From WHSW01 sp963781265 (GTDB taxonomy: Bacteria; Actinomycetota; Thermoleophilia; Solirubrobacterales; 70-9): a stretch of 64,000 nucleotides of DNA. Both the position numbers and the translations under genes were made by a program. Each line of letters starts with the position of its first letter. Position 1 is the stretch's first letter. The notes below the pieces were generated by a model. That model was not told the origin of the DNA. It made no database searches and worked only from the letters and a program-made list of their open reading frames with translations. The stretch spans positions 62,001 to 126,000 of the forward strand of contig CAWAFH010000003.1 of assembly GCA_963781265.1 (NCBI GenBank), written 5' to 3'. Positions 7,846 through 17,600 of this stretch are shown piece after piece.

Positions 7846-9216
7846 ATGGGCAAATACGCAGTCATCAACCCGGCAACCGGAGAGACGGTCAAGGACTATC
7901 CGGAGATCTCCGACGACGATCTCTCGGCGGCGATCGCGGCGGCGGACGACGCCCATCGCAACTGGGGCTTGAAGACCTCGGTATCCGAGCGCGCGGCGAT
8001 GGTCAAGAAGGTGGCCGAGATGCACACGGAGCGGCGCGAGACGCTGGCCGAGATCGCGGTCCGCGAGATGGGCAAGCCGATGGAGCAGGCCCTCGGCGAG
8101 GTCGACTTCTGCGCCGACATCTACGGCTACTACGCCGACAACGCGGAGGAGTTCCTCAAGGATGAGCCGATCTCGCTGCTGGCGGGCGACGGCACCGCCC
8201 TGATCCGAAGGACGTCCGTCGGGCCTCTCCTCGGGATCATGCCCTGGAACTTTCCCTACTACCAGGTGGCCCGCTTCGCGGGACCGAACCTCGTCGTCGG
8301 CAACACGATCCTGCTCAAGCCGGCGCACCAGTGCCCCGAGTCGGCGGAGGCCATCCAGTCGATGTTCGCGGACGCGGGCTTCCCCAACGGCGCCTACGAG
8401 ACCATCCTCGCCTCGAACGATCAGATCGCCGACGTGATCGCCGATCCGCGGGTCCGGGGCGTCTCGCTGACGGGCTCCGAGCGGGCCGGCGCCGCGGTCG
8501 CCGAGATCGCCGGGCGCAACCTGAAGAAGGTCGTGCTCGAGCTCGGCGGTTCCGATCCGTTCATTCTTCTGGGAGCCGAGAACCTGGACGAGGCGGTGGA
8601 GGCCGCGGTCGCCGGTCGCCTCGACAACACCGGCCAGTCGTGCAATGCCGCGAAGCGGTTCATCGTCGCCGACGAGCTCTACGACGATTTCCTCGAGAAG
8701 TTCACCGCCACGATGACCGCGGCCGAGCCCGGTGATCCGATGGCCGAGGGCGCCGAGATGGGACCGCTTTCGTCAGCGAACGCTGCGGAGACCCTGCAGG
8801 ATCAGCTCGACCGGGCGGTCGCCCAGGGCGCCGAGATCGCCGCGGGCGGAGACCGGAAGGACAACTACTTCTCGAGCACCGTGCTCGTGGGGGTCACCCC
8901 GGAGAACGACGCCTATCACGAGGAGTTCTTCGGGCCGGTCGCGAGCGTGTACCGCGTCGGCTCCGAGGAGGAGGCGATCGAGCTCGCGAACGACACGCCG
9001 TTCGGGCTCGGTTCGTACGTGTTCTCCGACGATCCCGAGCAGGCCCTCCGGGTGGCGGACGGCCTCGATACGGGGATGGTCTACGTCAACGGGGTGGGCG
9101 CCGACGGTGCCGAGCTGCCCTTCGGGGGCGTGAAGCGATCGGGCTTCGGCCGGGAGCTCGGCCGCTACGGCATCGAGGAGTTCGTCAACAAGAAGCTGAT
9201 CCGCGTGCTCAAGTAG
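7846..9216 (+). CDS. NAD(P)-dependent aldehyde dehydrogenase, succinate-semialdehyde type
   Basis: A 456-residue aldehyde dehydrogenase of the short GabD/SSADH branch. It has PWNFPYYQVAR (cofactor entry), SLTGSERAG, the general base Glu in LELGGSDPF and the nucleophile Cys in NTGQSCNAAKRF. It oxidises an aldehyde, most likely succinic semialdehyde, to the acid using NAD(P). GAGGAGTGGAG lies just before the ATG. No GABA transaminase is adjacent, so the substrate is inferred from family resemblance only. Confidence 0.88.
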   Translation: MGKYAVINPATGETVKDYPEISDDDLSAAIAAADDAHRNWGLKTSVSERAAMVKKVAEMHTERRETLAEIAVREMGKPMEQALGEVDFCADIYGYYADNAEEFLKDEPISLLAGDGTALIRRTSVGPLLGIMPWNFPYYQVARFAGPNLVVGNTILLKPAHQCPESAEAIQSMFADAGFPNGAYETILASNDQIADVIADPRVRGVSLTGSERAGAAVAEIAGRNLKKVVLELGGSDPFILLGAENLDEAVEAAVAGRLDNTGQSCNAAKRFIVADELYDDFLEKFTATMTAAEPGDPMAEGAEMGPLSSANAAETLQDQLDRAVAQGAEIAAGGDRKDNYFSSTVLVGVTPENDAYHEEFFGPVASVYRVGSEEEAIELANDTPFGLGSYVFSDDPEQALRVADGLDTGMVYVNGVGADGAELPFGGVKRSGFGRELGRYGIEEFVNKKLIRVLK

Positions 9217-9229
9217 GTTCGGCGAGGGT

Positions 9230-9254
9230 CCGCCGCTCCACCAGCGGGCGGCGG
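9230..9254 (+). terminator. GC-rich hairpin after aldehyde dehydrogenase gene
   Basis: CCGCCGC (9230-9236) pairs with GCGGCGG (9248-9254) across an 11-nt loop, 14 bp after the stop codon. There is no U-tract, as is common in high-GC genomes, so intrinsic termination is only plausible. Confidence 0.35.
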
Positions 9255-9364
9255 GCCATCCTCGACGGAGCACCCGGACTGGACGCTCGTTCCAAGCCGC
9301 TCAACACCCGGCTCGGTTGCGCCGATCCAGGAAGGGTCGGTCACCGAACAAGGGGGACGAACTG

Positions 9365-9695
9365 ATGAAGCTGCGAAAGCGGGCCGCGATCACCGTGGCG
9401 ACGGGGGCCGTGTCTGGCCTTCACCGGAGGCGGCAGCGCGCTGGCCGCCGGTGGGGGAGGGGGACCCAGCCAAGGGCGCTCGTGCTCCGCATGCGCGGGT
9501 CATTCCCAGGCCCGGGGCTTCTATGGACCGCGCGGCGGCGGTTACGGCTGGGGCGGGGGTCATGGGACGCGCCATGGTGCCGGGCCGGCGAGTCCGAGCC
9601 ACGGCGGCTGTCACGGTCACACGCCTCCGCCTCCGCCTCCGCCTCCGCCCCCGGATCCGGATCCAGATCCCGATCCCGGGCCGATCAACGTCTAG
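9365..9695 (+). pseudogene. Secreted Gly/His/Pro-rich small protein, frameshifted in the signal peptide
   Basis: The ATG at 9365 opens a typical signal peptide (MKLRKRAAITVATGAVS). The frame then switches by one base at about 9413-9416. In the shifted frame it continues as AFTGGGSALAAGGGGG, then His/Gly/Tyr-rich sequence, then a run of prolines and four Asp-Pro units ending GPINV at the TAG 9693-9695. Removing one base gives a 109-residue exported protein of low complexity. The 331-nt length equals a multiple of three plus one, consistent with one inserted base. It could be a sequencing error or a true lesion. The proline-rich tail could span the cell wall. No family recognised. Confidence 0.5.
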
Positions 9696-9705
9696 GACGC
9701 CCGCG

Positions 9706-10749
9706 CTACCACTCGCCGACGCGAGCCTCGGCCCAGAGGTCGACCCCGGCTGCGTCGGCGAGCAGCGCGTCGATCTCGGCCAACTCGGCGTCGCTGAACT
9801 CGAGGTGGTCGAGCGCGTCCACGTTCTGCTCGAGCTGCTCGACCGACGAGGCGCCGATCACCAGTGAGGTCACCCGCTCGTCGCGAAGCGCCCAGGCGAG
9901 CGCCAGCTGCGCCAGCGTCTGATCGCGACGGCCGGCGATCTCGTTCAGGGACCGCAGCCGGCCGGTCATCTCGTCGGTGAGCCAGCCGGTGTCGAAGGTC
10001 TTGTCCTGCGTCGCCCGCGAGCCCTCGGGGACGCCCTCGAGGTAGCGATCCGTCAGCAGCCCCTGGGCGAGGGCGGTGAACCCGATCACGCCGACCCCGA
10101 GCCCGGCGGCGGCGTCGAGCAGCCCCTCGGTCTCGATCCATCGGTTGACCATCGAGTAGGACGGTTGGTGGATCAGCAGGGGCGTGCCGAGCTCGGCGAG
10201 GATCGCCGCGGCCTCGCGGGTGTGCTCGGCGTCGTATGAGGAGATGCCGGCGTAGATGGCCTTGCCGGCGCGGACCGCGCTGTCGAGCGCTCCCATCGTC
10301 TCCTCCAACGGGGTCGAGCCGTCGAGCCGGTGGCTGTAGAAGATGTCGACGTAGTCGAGGCCCATCCGGTCGAGCGACTGGTCCAGCGAGGAGAGCAGGT
10401 ACTTGCGCGAGCCGCCGCCCTGCCCGTACGGCCCGGGCCACATGTCCCAGCCGGCCTTGGTCGAGATCACCATCTCGTCCCGATAGGGCCGAAGGTCCTC
10501 CCGCAGCAGTCGTCCGAAGTTGATCTCGGCGGCGCCGTAGGGCGGCCCGTAGTTGTTGGCCAGGTCGTGGTGGACGATGCCGAGGTCGAACGCGCGGCGA
10601 GCGATCTCACGCTGGACGTCGAACGGCCGGTCGTCGCCGAAGTTGTGCCAGTAGCCGAGCGAGAGGACGGGCAGATCGAGCCCGGAGCGGCCGGTGCGCC
10701 GGTACTGCATCTTGCCCTCGTAACGCGTGGGGTCAGCGACGTAGGTCAT
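9706..10749 (-). CDS. Aldo/keto reductase, YghZ/Mgr-like
   Basis: A 347-residue NADPH-dependent oxidoreductase with a (beta/alpha)8 barrel. The N-terminus YRRTGRSGLDLPVLSLGYW, the catalytic-site segment HHDLANNYGPPYGAAEINFG (Asp/Tyr) and KYLLSSLDQSLDRMGLDYVD are close to the L-glyceraldehyde-3-phosphate reductase group that also includes Kv-beta-like proteins. The C-terminal cofactor loop reads SLVIGASSVEQLEQN. It likely reduces small aldehydes. It is convergent with the broken secreted gene and follows the minus-strand XdhC gene after 58 bp. Confidence 0.87.
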   Translation of the reverse strand: MTYVADPTRYEGKMQYRRTGRSGLDLPVLSLGYWHNFGDDRPFDVQREIARRAFDLGIVHHDLANNYGPPYGAAEINFGRLLREDLRPYRDEMVISTKAGWDMWPGPYGQGGGSRKYLLSSLDQSLDRMGLDYVDIFYSHRLDGSTPLEETMGALDSAVRAGKAIYAGISSYDAEHTREAAAILAELGTPLLIHQPSYSMVNRWIETEGLLDAAAGLGVGVIGFTALAQGLLTDRYLEGVPEGSRATQDKTFDTGWLTDEMTGRLRSLNEIAGRRDQTLAQLALAWALRDERVTSLVIGASSVEQLEQNVDALDHLEFSDAELAEIDALLADAAGVDLWAEARVGEW

Positions 10750-10807
10750 CGAGCCTCCTCGGGTGGGTCACCGCTCGTATCTTGACCGCGCGGCCCAGCC
10801 GGCCGGC

Positions 10808-11938
10808 TCAACCGGACGGATCGACCGCGGCCGGCTGGGGGTGGATCGGCCCCTCGGTCTCGCGCAGGCTCTCGCCGGCGCGACCGCTGCGGACGGCGAT
10901 CACCTCGGCGAGGATCGAGATCGCGGTCTCGGCCGGGGTGCGGGCACCGACGTCCAGGCCGCACGGGGCGTGGATGCGGGCGATCGCGTCGTCGTCGAGC
11001 CCGCGCTCGCGCAGGCGCTCGACCCGGCGCTCCTGGGTGCGGCGGCTGCCGAGCGCGCCGACGAAGCCGGCATCAGTCTCGAGCGCCTCGATCAGCGCCG
11101 GCTCGTCGAACTTCGGGTCGTGGGTGAAGACGAGGACGACGTCGCGCGAGCTCAGCCGCTGGCCCTCGAGGTATCGATCGGGCCAGTCGACCACCACCTC
11201 GGCGCTCGCCGAGAACCGCGGGCTCTCGACGAACGGACGGCGCGCGTCGCAGATCGTGACCGCGTAGCCGACCTCGCTCGCCAGCTTCGCCATCTCGGCC
11301 GAGAAGTCGATCGCCCCGAAGATGACCATCCGCGGCTGCGTCGAGAACGCCTGTATGTAGACGGCGAGCTCGGAGCCCATCAGGGCGCCGTCCTCGCCGT
11401 AGCGCCGGATTCGCGAGAGCCCCTCGTCGAGCTGGCCGCGCGCGTCGCGCTGCACGGAGTGGTCGAGCAGGCCGGTGACGCCGAGGCCGCCGACGGCGCG
11501 GTCGGCGAGGATCGCCATCTTCGCCCCGGCGTTGGCGCCCTCGAGCAGGGTTGCGAGCGCGACCGGCTCCCCGAGCGCGCGGGCCTCGGCGACCGCCTCG
11601 ATCGCCTCGAGCGCTTCGGGGCCGTGCTCGTGCACGAAGACGCGGACGGTGCCGCCGCACATCAACCCGACCCCGGTCGCCTGCTCGTCGGAGATCCCGT
11701 ACGTGACCACCTTCGGCGCCGAGCCGTCGAGGATCCGCTGCGCCTCCTCCACCAGCGCCCCCTCGACGCAGCCCCCGGTCACCGAGCCTTCGATCGTGAG
11801 CTGATCGTCGATCAGCATCTGCGCCCCGGGGTCGAGCGGAGCGGAACCGATCGTCTCGACCAGGGTCGCGCCGACGACTCGCCTGCCGTGGCGCAACCAA
11901 TCGGCGGCGATGCTCTCGGAGGTCGGCAGCGTGCTCAC
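10808..11938 (-). CDS. XdhC/CoxI family molybdenum enzyme maturation protein
   Basis: A 376-residue protein starting at GTG 11938. The XdhC N-terminal domain contains VVGATLVETIGSAP and GSVTGGCVEGALVEEAQ with the conserved cysteine in GGC. A Rossmann-like C-terminal domain follows (RMVIFGAIDFSAEMAKLASEVGY, then VGALGSRRTQERRVERL and GLDVGARTPAETAISILAEVIA). Family members bind molybdenum cofactor and help insert or sulfurate it in xanthine-dehydrogenase-type enzymes, including CO dehydrogenase. It diverges from the CO dehydrogenase operon and is one of two XdhC proteins flanking coxMSL. The C-terminal tail after residue 360 is variable. Confidence 0.87.
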   Translation of the reverse strand: MSTLPTSESIAADWLRHGRRVVGATLVETIGSAPLDPGAQMLIDDQLTIEGSVTGGCVEGALVEEAQRILDGSAPKVVTYGISDEQATGVGLMCGGTVRVFVHEHGPEALEAIEAVAEARALGEPVALATLLEGANAGAKMAILADRAVGGLGVTGLLDHSVQRDARGQLDEGLSRIRRYGEDGALMGSELAVYIQAFSTQPRMVIFGAIDFSAEMAKLASEVGYAVTICDARRPFVESPRFSASAEVVVDWPDRYLEGQRLSSRDVVLVFTHDPKFDEPALIEALETDAGFVGALGSRRTQERRVERLRERGLDDDAIARIHAPCGLDVGARTPAETAISILAEVIAVRSGRAGESLRETEGPIHPQPAAVDPSG

Positions 11939-12010
11939 GTCAGCTCTCCGGACGTAAGGGTAATCGCACCGCCTCGACCGGCGAGCCGGGCTGACCGGCG
12001 CGCGGCCGGC

Positions 12011-12062
12011 TTGGCCGAGGTTCTGCGTCTGGGATAATGTGCGAATCCCGACGGCGTCGGGA
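12011..12062 (+). promoter_or_regulatory. Promoter and dyad for the CO dehydrogenase operon
   Basis: TTGGCC (12011-12016) and GATAAT (12033-12038) with a 16-nt spacer form the best sigma-70-like promoter in the divergent gap between xdhC and the membrane cassette; TAATGT (12035-12040) is an alternative -10. It is followed by a perfect inverted repeat TCCCGAC-GGC-GTCGGGA at 12046-12062, at the predicted transcription start. The repeat could be an operator or a 5' RNA hairpin. Confidence 0.5.
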
Positions 12063-12124
12063 TGGAGGAGGAAGGAATTGCGGTGACCCGCTGCCACGGT
12101 TCGTCTGAGGAGATTCGTTGCTGA
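12062..12124 (+). CDS. Putative 20-residue leader peptide of the CO dehydrogenase operon
   Basis: An ATG at 12062 opens MEEEGIAVTRCHGSSEEIRC and stops at 12124, overlapping the TTG start of the first membrane gene by 7 nt. An internal GTG at 12083 is preceded by an unusually strong purine run (GGAGGAGGAAGG) that could serve as ribosome binding site for a 13-residue version. It may couple translation into the cassette, or the purine run may have another role. Low certainty. Confidence 0.25.
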   Translation: MEEEGIAVTRCHGSSEEIRC

Positions 12125-12378
12125 CGATCGCGTCGAGCAGCGGCTGGACGATCGGCATCGTCCTCGGCGTTGTCGTGATCGCCGTCGCGGCGGCGATCGT
12201 GATCACGATCGTGGCCCTTTCGCGGCGGATCGCAACCCAGGCGCAGACGGCCGACGAGGCGGTCGAGGTGGTCCGCCGCCAGACCGACGGCCTCGACGGA
12301 ATCTCGCGGATCAACGACTCGGGGGTGCGGATCCTGCACTCGGCTCGGGCTCTGCGAAAGGCGGCGGTCGGCAGATGA
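12118..12378 (+). CDS. Small single-pass membrane protein 1 of CO dehydrogenase-linked cassette
   Basis: An 86-residue protein starting at TTG 12118, preceded by GAGGAG at 5 nt spacing. Residues 8-34 are one strong transmembrane helix (GWTIGIVLGVVVIAVAAAIV), followed by a charged helical region of about 50 residues with regular hydrophobic spacing, ending RALRKAAVGR. No cysteines, motifs or family recognised. It is the first of five consecutive genes with the same plan (one N-terminal membrane helix, amphipathic soluble tail) directly before coxM, all overlapping or nearly touching. This suggests a membrane assembly working with CO dehydrogenase. Confidence 0.75.
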   Translation: MLTIASSSGWTIGIVLGVVVIAVAAAIVITIVALSRRIATQAQTADEAVEVVRRQTDGLDGISRINDSGVRILHSARALRKAAVGR

Positions 12379-12689
12379 CGATCGTCGCGCTCTCCGGTCA
12401 CGGCTTCTGGACGATCGCGCTGATCATCGGGCTCGTCGCGGCGCTGGTCGTCGCCGGGCTGCTGGCGATGCTGTTGGCGAACGTCGCGAGGATCCAGCGT
12501 TCGGTCGAGGGCCTGCTCGAGACCGCAGGGAAGGTGAGCGCGAACACCGCGCACATTCCCGAGCTCGAGGCGACCGCGCCGGTGCTCGCCCAGATCGTCG
12601 ACGAGGCAGTCGTCCAGGACGGCTACATGAACGCGCTCACCGACGGCTTCGGCGCCGCCGATGAGCAGAGCGAGGGGGCCGCCGCATGA
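12375..12689 (+). CDS. Small single-pass membrane protein 2 of CO dehydrogenase-linked cassette
   Basis: A 104-residue protein whose ATG overlaps the previous stop by 4 bases. Residues 10-36 are a membrane helix (GFWTIALIIGLVAALVVAGL), followed by a probable helical hairpin (RIQRSVEGLLETAGKVSANT, then ELEATAPVLAQIVDEAVVQD) and an acidic tail. Function unknown. Its plan matches its four neighbours and suggests ancient duplication. Confidence 0.78.
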   Translation: MTIVALSGHGFWTIALIIGLVAALVVAGLLAMLLANVARIQRSVEGLLETAGKVSANTAHIPELEATAPVLAQIVDEAVVQDGYMNALTDGFGAADEQSEGAAA

Positions 12690-12961
12690 GCACCGACGCC
12701 TACATCCTCCTCAGCGTCGTGCTCGCGGTCGTCGTCGTCGCGGTGCTCGCGATCGCCCTGATCCGGGTCCGCGCCGGGCTGACCGCGATCTCGCAGGGCC
12801 TGGCGACGCTCGCCGACGCGCTCAGCGGGGTCGAGGCCGAGCACCTGCGTCCGCTGGAACCCGCGGTGAAGTCGATCAACGCCCAGTTCGAGATCATCCT
12901 CTCGGCGCTCCCGGGGATCGGGCGCAAGGCGGCGATGGTCGCCGAGCGGAGGCCGCGATGA
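12686..12961 (+). CDS. Small single-pass membrane protein 3 of CO dehydrogenase-linked cassette
   Basis: A 91-residue protein with ATGA overlap to gene 2. Residues 5-27 are a membrane helix (AYILLSVVLAVVVVAVLAIA). The tail contains EPAVKSINAQFEIILSALPG followed by basic residues. The EP..I..IN.Q pattern recurs in gene 5 (SEPVNEIVGSINQQLD), supporting common ancestry. Function unknown. Confidence 0.78.
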   Translation: MSTDAYILLSVVLAVVVVAVLAIALIRVRAGLTAISQGLATLADALSGVEAEHLRPLEPAVKSINAQFEIILSALPGIGRKAAMVAERRPR

Positions 12962-13230
12962 CCCTCTGGTGGCTCGGCGACATCGTCCTGCTGCTCGTCA
13001 TCCTGCCGGTGGTCGTCTACCTGTTGCGGGGGGTGCTCGAGGCGGCGCGGGGGATCGTCCCGAGCGTCGACAAGATCGCGGCCGTGGCCGACGCCGGTTC
13101 CAAGGACCTCGACGCGGCGGCGCTCCTCGTGACGACCAAGGACCAGGTGGAGCAGACGGTCGCCGGGGTCGCGGCCTACGGCGGCTCGCTCGACGTGATC
13201 GTGGACGACGCCGAGGGGAAGGCGAGCTAG
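12958..13230 (+). CDS. Small single-pass membrane protein 4 of CO dehydrogenase-linked cassette
   Basis: A 90-residue protein starting at ATG 12958 in ATGA overlap with gene 3. Residues 3-25 are a membrane helix (LWWLGDIVLLLVILPVVVYL), followed by an amphipathic stretch (IVPSVDKIAAVADAGSKDLD) and an acidic C-terminus. No recognised family. Position and overlap place it in the same transcript as coxMSL. Confidence 0.78.
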   Translation: MTLWWLGDIVLLLVILPVVVYLLRGVLEAARGIVPSVDKIAAVADAGSKDLDAAALLVTTKDQVEQTVAGVAAYGGSLDVIVDDAEGKAS

Positions 13231-13231
13231 A

Positions 13232-13840
13232 TTGCCCGCGGCAGGGGTGGTGATGCTGATCGCGGTCGTCCTGATCGTGCTCGCGCTCGTCTACTACCTC
13301 GTCTCGACGATCGTCGAGCTGCGCCGGATCGCGTCCGGCCTCGACGACGTGATCGTCGGCGTCGGTGAGATCGTCGCCAAGAGCGAGCCCGTGAACGAGA
13401 TCGTCGGCTCGATCAACCAGCAGCTCGACGCGGGGGTCGGCCTGCTCGAGGGCCTGCTGGTGAAGAAGGCGGGGCTCAGCGATGCGATGGGCCTGATCGA
13501 GAGCGTCTACCCGGGAGCCGCGGCCGCCGGCCTGCGCGACGTGCCCGAGAGCGGCGCGATCGACCCGCCGCGAATCGGCGAGGTGTACACCCGCGGCACG
13601 CTGACGTTGGCCCGGCTCGGGCGCGAGGCGCCGATCGCCGCCGCGAGCCCCGCGGGAGAGGTCCTGCGCAACGTCGAGGGCGGCAGCCTCGCCGCGCGGC
13701 TTCTGTATCCGAACGTGCGCCAGGAGGCGCCCGAGAACCTGCCGCGCTCGCCGGTGATCGGCACGGACGCGCCGGAGCAGTACGAGCGCCGCGAGGACGT
13801 TGGCGCGCCGCGCAAGCGGCTTCCCACCCCCCGACCGTGA
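13232..13840 (+). CDS. Membrane protein 5 of CO dehydrogenase-linked cassette, with longer soluble domain
   Basis: A 202-residue protein, TTG start one base after the previous stop. Residues 5-28 are a membrane helix (VVMLIAVVLIVLALVYYLVS). The region to residue 85 resembles the tails of genes 1-4. An extra domain of about 110 residues has Pro/Gly-rich segments (GAIDPPRIGEVYTRGTLTLARLG) and a basic Pro-rich C-terminus. It is the largest member and the natural candidate to contact the soluble CO dehydrogenase. Function unknown; coxM begins 16 bp downstream. Confidence 0.75.
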   Translation: MPAAGVVMLIAVVLIVLALVYYLVSTIVELRRIASGLDDVIVGVGEIVAKSEPVNEIVGSINQQLDAGVGLLEGLLVKKAGLSDAMGLIESVYPGAAAAGLRDVPESGAIDPPRIGEVYTRGTLTLARLGREAPIAAASPAGEVLRNVEGGSLAARLLYPNVRQEAPENLPRSPVIGTDAPEQYERREDVGAPRKRLPTPRP

Positions 13841-13856
13841 ACTGAGAGGAATTCGC

Positions 13857-14732
13857 TTGCAGACCCCGGCTCCATTCGAGTACGAGCGCGCCACGAGCGT
13901 CGACGGGGCGCTCGAGGCCCTGGCGCGGCGCGGGCCCGAGGCGCGGATCGTCGCCGGCGGGCACAGCCTGCTCCCGATGATGAAGCTGCGGCTCGCCAAC
14001 CCCGAGCACCTGATCGACATCAACGAGATCGCCGAGCTCGCCTACATCCGCGAGGCCGACGGCGAGATCAGGATCGGGGCCTTGACCCGCCACGTCGACC
14101 TGCAGCGCTCCGAGTTGCTCGCCGAGCGCCTGCCGCTGTTTCGCGACGCCGAGGACGTGATCGCCGACCCGGTCGTCCGCAACCGGGGGACGATCGGCGG
14201 GTCGCTCTGTCAGGCCGACGCGGCCGAGGACCTCTCGGCGGTCTGCTCGGCGGCCAAGGCGAGCGTCGTCATCCGCGGCCCCGAGGGTGAGCGGGTGGTG
14301 TCGATGGAGGACTTCCACGTCGGCCCGTACATGACGGCGGTCGGGACCGGCGAGATGCTGACCGAGGTCCGGCTGCCGGTCCGCCCCGGCGCCGGCAGCG
14401 CCCACGAGAAGGTCGAGCGGCGCGCCGGAGACTGGGCGATCGCCGCGGCCTCGGCGGTCGTGTGGATGGAGGGCGGGACGATCGCCGACGCCGGGATCGC
14501 GCTCAGCGCGGTCGGGCTGACGACGATCCATCTCAACCGAGCGGAGGAGCTCCTGCGTGGCCGCCAACCCTCGGAAGAGGTCTTCAGGCAGGCCGGCACG
14601 ATCGCCTCGGAGGACTGTTCGCCGGGCGCCGACGGGCGCGGCCCGGTCGACTACAAGCGCCACCTCGCAGGGGTGCTGACCCAACGCGCGCTGCGACGCT
14701 CGGTCGCGCGCGCCCTCGGACAGGAGAGCTGA
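13857..14732 (+). CDS. coxM: Carbon monoxide dehydrogenase medium (FAD) subunit CoxM
   Basis: A 291-residue flavoprotein subunit of aerobic molybdenum-copper CO dehydrogenase. FAD-binding motifs AGGHSLLPMMKLRLANP (residues about 30-46) and TIGGSLCQADAAED (about 110-123) are diagnostic of the CoxM/XdhB family; the second Gly motif carries Cys-Gln where many members have Ala/Pro. It receives electrons from CoxS. TTG 13857 is chosen because GAGAGGA precedes it by 6 nt and homology starts there (TPAPFEYERATSVDGAL). The M-S-L gene order is the form I arrangement. Confidence 0.93.
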   Translation: MQTPAPFEYERATSVDGALEALARRGPEARIVAGGHSLLPMMKLRLANPEHLIDINEIAELAYIREADGEIRIGALTRHVDLQRSELLAERLPLFRDAEDVIADPVVRNRGTIGGSLCQADAAEDLSAVCSAAKASVVIRGPEGERVVSMEDFHVGPYMTAVGTGEMLTEVRLPVRPGAGSAHEKVERRAGDWAIAAASAVVWMEGGTIADAGIALSAVGLTTIHLNRAEELLRGRQPSEEVFRQAGTIASEDCSPGADGRGPVDYKRHLAGVLTQRALRRSVARALGQES

Positions 14733-14733
14733 C

Positions 14734-15213
14734 GTGAACGTTTCGATGACCGTCAACGGGGAGCAGGTCTCGCGGGAGATCGAGGATCGCCAGCTGCTCG
14801 TCCACTTCATCCGCGACACGCTCGGGCTCAAGGGCACCCACTGGGGATGCGACACGTCCAACTGCGGCGCGTGCGTCGTGCTGATGGACGGCAAGCCGGT
14901 GAAGTCCTGCACGGTGCTCGCGGCAATGTGCGAGGGCCACGAGATCCGCACGGTCGAGTCGCTCGAGGTCGACGGCGAGCTCGACCCGGTCCAGCGCGGA
15001 TTTCACGAGCGCCACGCGCTGCAATGCGGTTTCTGCACGCCGGGGATGCTGATGACGACGCGGGCGCTGCTGGACGAGAACCCCGACCCCAGCGACGAGG
15101 AGATCCGGACGGCGATCTCGGGAGCGATCTGCCGTTGCACGGGGTACAAGAACATCGTCAGCGCGGTGCGCTGGGCGGCCGAGCACGAGGCCGGCGCGAG
15201 ACAGGAGGCCTGA
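14734..15213 (+). CDS. coxS: Carbon monoxide dehydrogenase small (2x[2Fe-2S]) subunit CoxS
   Basis: A 159-residue iron-sulfur subunit, GTG start with AGGAGA 6 nt upstream. The N-terminal plant-type [2Fe-2S] site reads GCDTSNCGACVVLMDG with a distal Cys in SCTVLAAMC; the second, four-helix cluster site is CGFCTPGM plus ICRCTGYKNIV. It relays electrons from the molybdenum site in CoxL to FAD in CoxM. One base separates it from coxM and two from coxL. Confidence 0.95.
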   Translation: MNVSMTVNGEQVSREIEDRQLLVHFIRDTLGLKGTHWGCDTSNCGACVVLMDGKPVKSCTVLAAMCEGHEIRTVESLEVDGELDPVQRGFHERHALQCGFCTPGMLMTTRALLDENPDPSDEEIRTAISGAICRCTGYKNIVSAVRWAAEHEAGARQEA

Positions 15214-15215
15214 AC

Positions 15216-17596
<2,381 letters not shown>

Positions 17597-17600
<4 letters not shown>

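Noticed and set aside
9646..9690. CCGCCT/GATCC-rich run as a tandem DNA repeat element
   Set aside because: It encodes Pro-Pro and Asp-Pro repeats of the secreted protein in the corrected frame.
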